From positions 11,871,655-11,935,654 of the forward strand of contig NC_068347.1 in NCBI RefSeq assembly GCF_014633365.1: a DNA stretch of 64,000 bases. The letters run 5' to 3'. This stretch comes from Diospyros lotus (lineage: Eukaryota > Streptophyta > Magnoliopsida > Ericales > Ebenaceae). This document shows, piece after piece, positions 63,688 through 64,000 of this stretch. The notes beneath the pieces were generated by a model. That model saw only the letters and a program-made list of their open reading frames with translations. It was not told the DNA's origin and ran no database searches. Position 1 is the first letter of the stretch. Each line of letters begins with the position of its first letter. Both the position numbers and the translations under genes were made by a program.

Positions 63688-64000
63688 TAATAGGAACCCC
63701 GATAGAAATCCAAACAATCAAATACCAATAACTATCAGTACTTTTCAGCAAGAAAACAAGAACAAACCAGGGCATTCGAGAGGCCCTTACTCTCTCAATT
63801 CTTCTATCAAAAACTAGCTACCCTTTCCCTCTTCTTCTCAGCTCTTTATACCACTCCTCTGCCCCTCTCTAACCAAATTCCCTTACACATGCAGATTATT
63901 CCCTCAGTCTGTGGATTACAAAACTACCCCCCATACGCACATGCTGGTTGTAACAACTTGCATGTGCTAATTCCCTATTCTCCCCTTCATGCTTGCTGGT
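63688..64000 (-). repeat. 5' LTR of the gene-capturing element (cut by window end)
   Basis: 313 of about 349 bases are visible. It lies next to the primer-binding site, so it is the 5' LTR on the minus strand. Confidence 0.85.

Larger units (their letters stand above)
61047..64000 (-). mobile_element. LTR retrotransposon with captured host-gene fragments
   Basis: Two direct repeats flank it: 61047-61395 (349 bases) and 63688-64000 (cut by the window). They differ at about nine positions in 313, by eye. On the minus strand the LTR starts TAATGATAGG right after a polypurine tract (GGGAGGGGAG, 61396-61405) and ends CCTATTA next to a primer site TTTGGTATCAAAGC (63675-63688). The termini are therefore TA...TA rather than TG...CA. 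The interior holds a Ty3-type gag, a second partial gag and fragments of two host-like genes. No protease, RT or integrase is present, so the element is non-autonomous. Confidence 0.85.

Noticed and set aside
60373..64000. Further TPS1 exons in the last 3.6 kb
   Set aside because: I looked for the next conserved block (DRSLDFHALCA) in all + frames and did not find it; the segment is intron plus LINE and LTR element.

Overview
The window looks like nuclear DNA of a eudicot plant with a repeat-rich genome. The evidence is one host gene with plant-type splice sites that encodes a class I trehalose-6-phosphate synthase (TPS1-like), tRNA-Met primed Ty1-copia elements, chromovirus-like LTRs and RTE-type LINEs with (TTG)n tails. 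I find no bacterial gene, CRISPR array, rRNA or tRNA gene.

Region 1-28152 holds no host gene. It is a stack of long non-coding LTRs, most of them solo LTRs that can be delimited by TG...CA ends plus 5-bp target-site duplications (TSDs): 7513-10359 (CAAGG), 12723-20315 (CACAC/CATAC) with 13872-15985 (ACAAC) and 16289-19175 (AAAGA) nested inside it, and 24141-28152 (ATAAT) with 24459-26576 (ACCTA/ACTTA) nested inside it. Several LTRs carry dense arrays of short, nearly self-complementary words with a central CG (CATTCGAATG, CATCCGGATG, GTTTCGAAAC).

Region 28153-32640 is AT-rich. It contains local tandem repeats, a cluster of hairpins built on GGGCAAC...GTTGCCC, and a run of 26 C.

Region about 32660-64000 is the TPS1-like gene on the + strand. 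It has a probable TATA box, a CT-rich leader, an ATG at 33827 and seven coding exons ending at 60372. These encode the first 436 residues, roughly the N-terminal half; the remaining exons lie beyond the window. All seven exons are open and keep the UDP-glucose and glucose-6-phosphate binding residues that fall in this half. The introns are swollen by transposons: intron 3 is 5.9 kb, intron 5 is 3.1 kb, intron 6 is 15.8 kb, and intron 7 exceeds 3.6 kb.

Intron 6 holds a LINE, several decayed copia elements in both orientations, a solo gypsy LTR inside a copia element, and a TRIM inside that solo LTR. Intron 7 holds an LTR element with TA...TA ends. Its gag region is duplicated and carries fragments resembling two host genes: a UBA2-type RNA-binding protein and a RAD5/HLTF-type SNF2 ATPase, the latter fused in frame to a gag tail. 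This gene-capturing element, the palindromic LTR arrays and the transposon-filled TPS1 introns are the most unusual contents.
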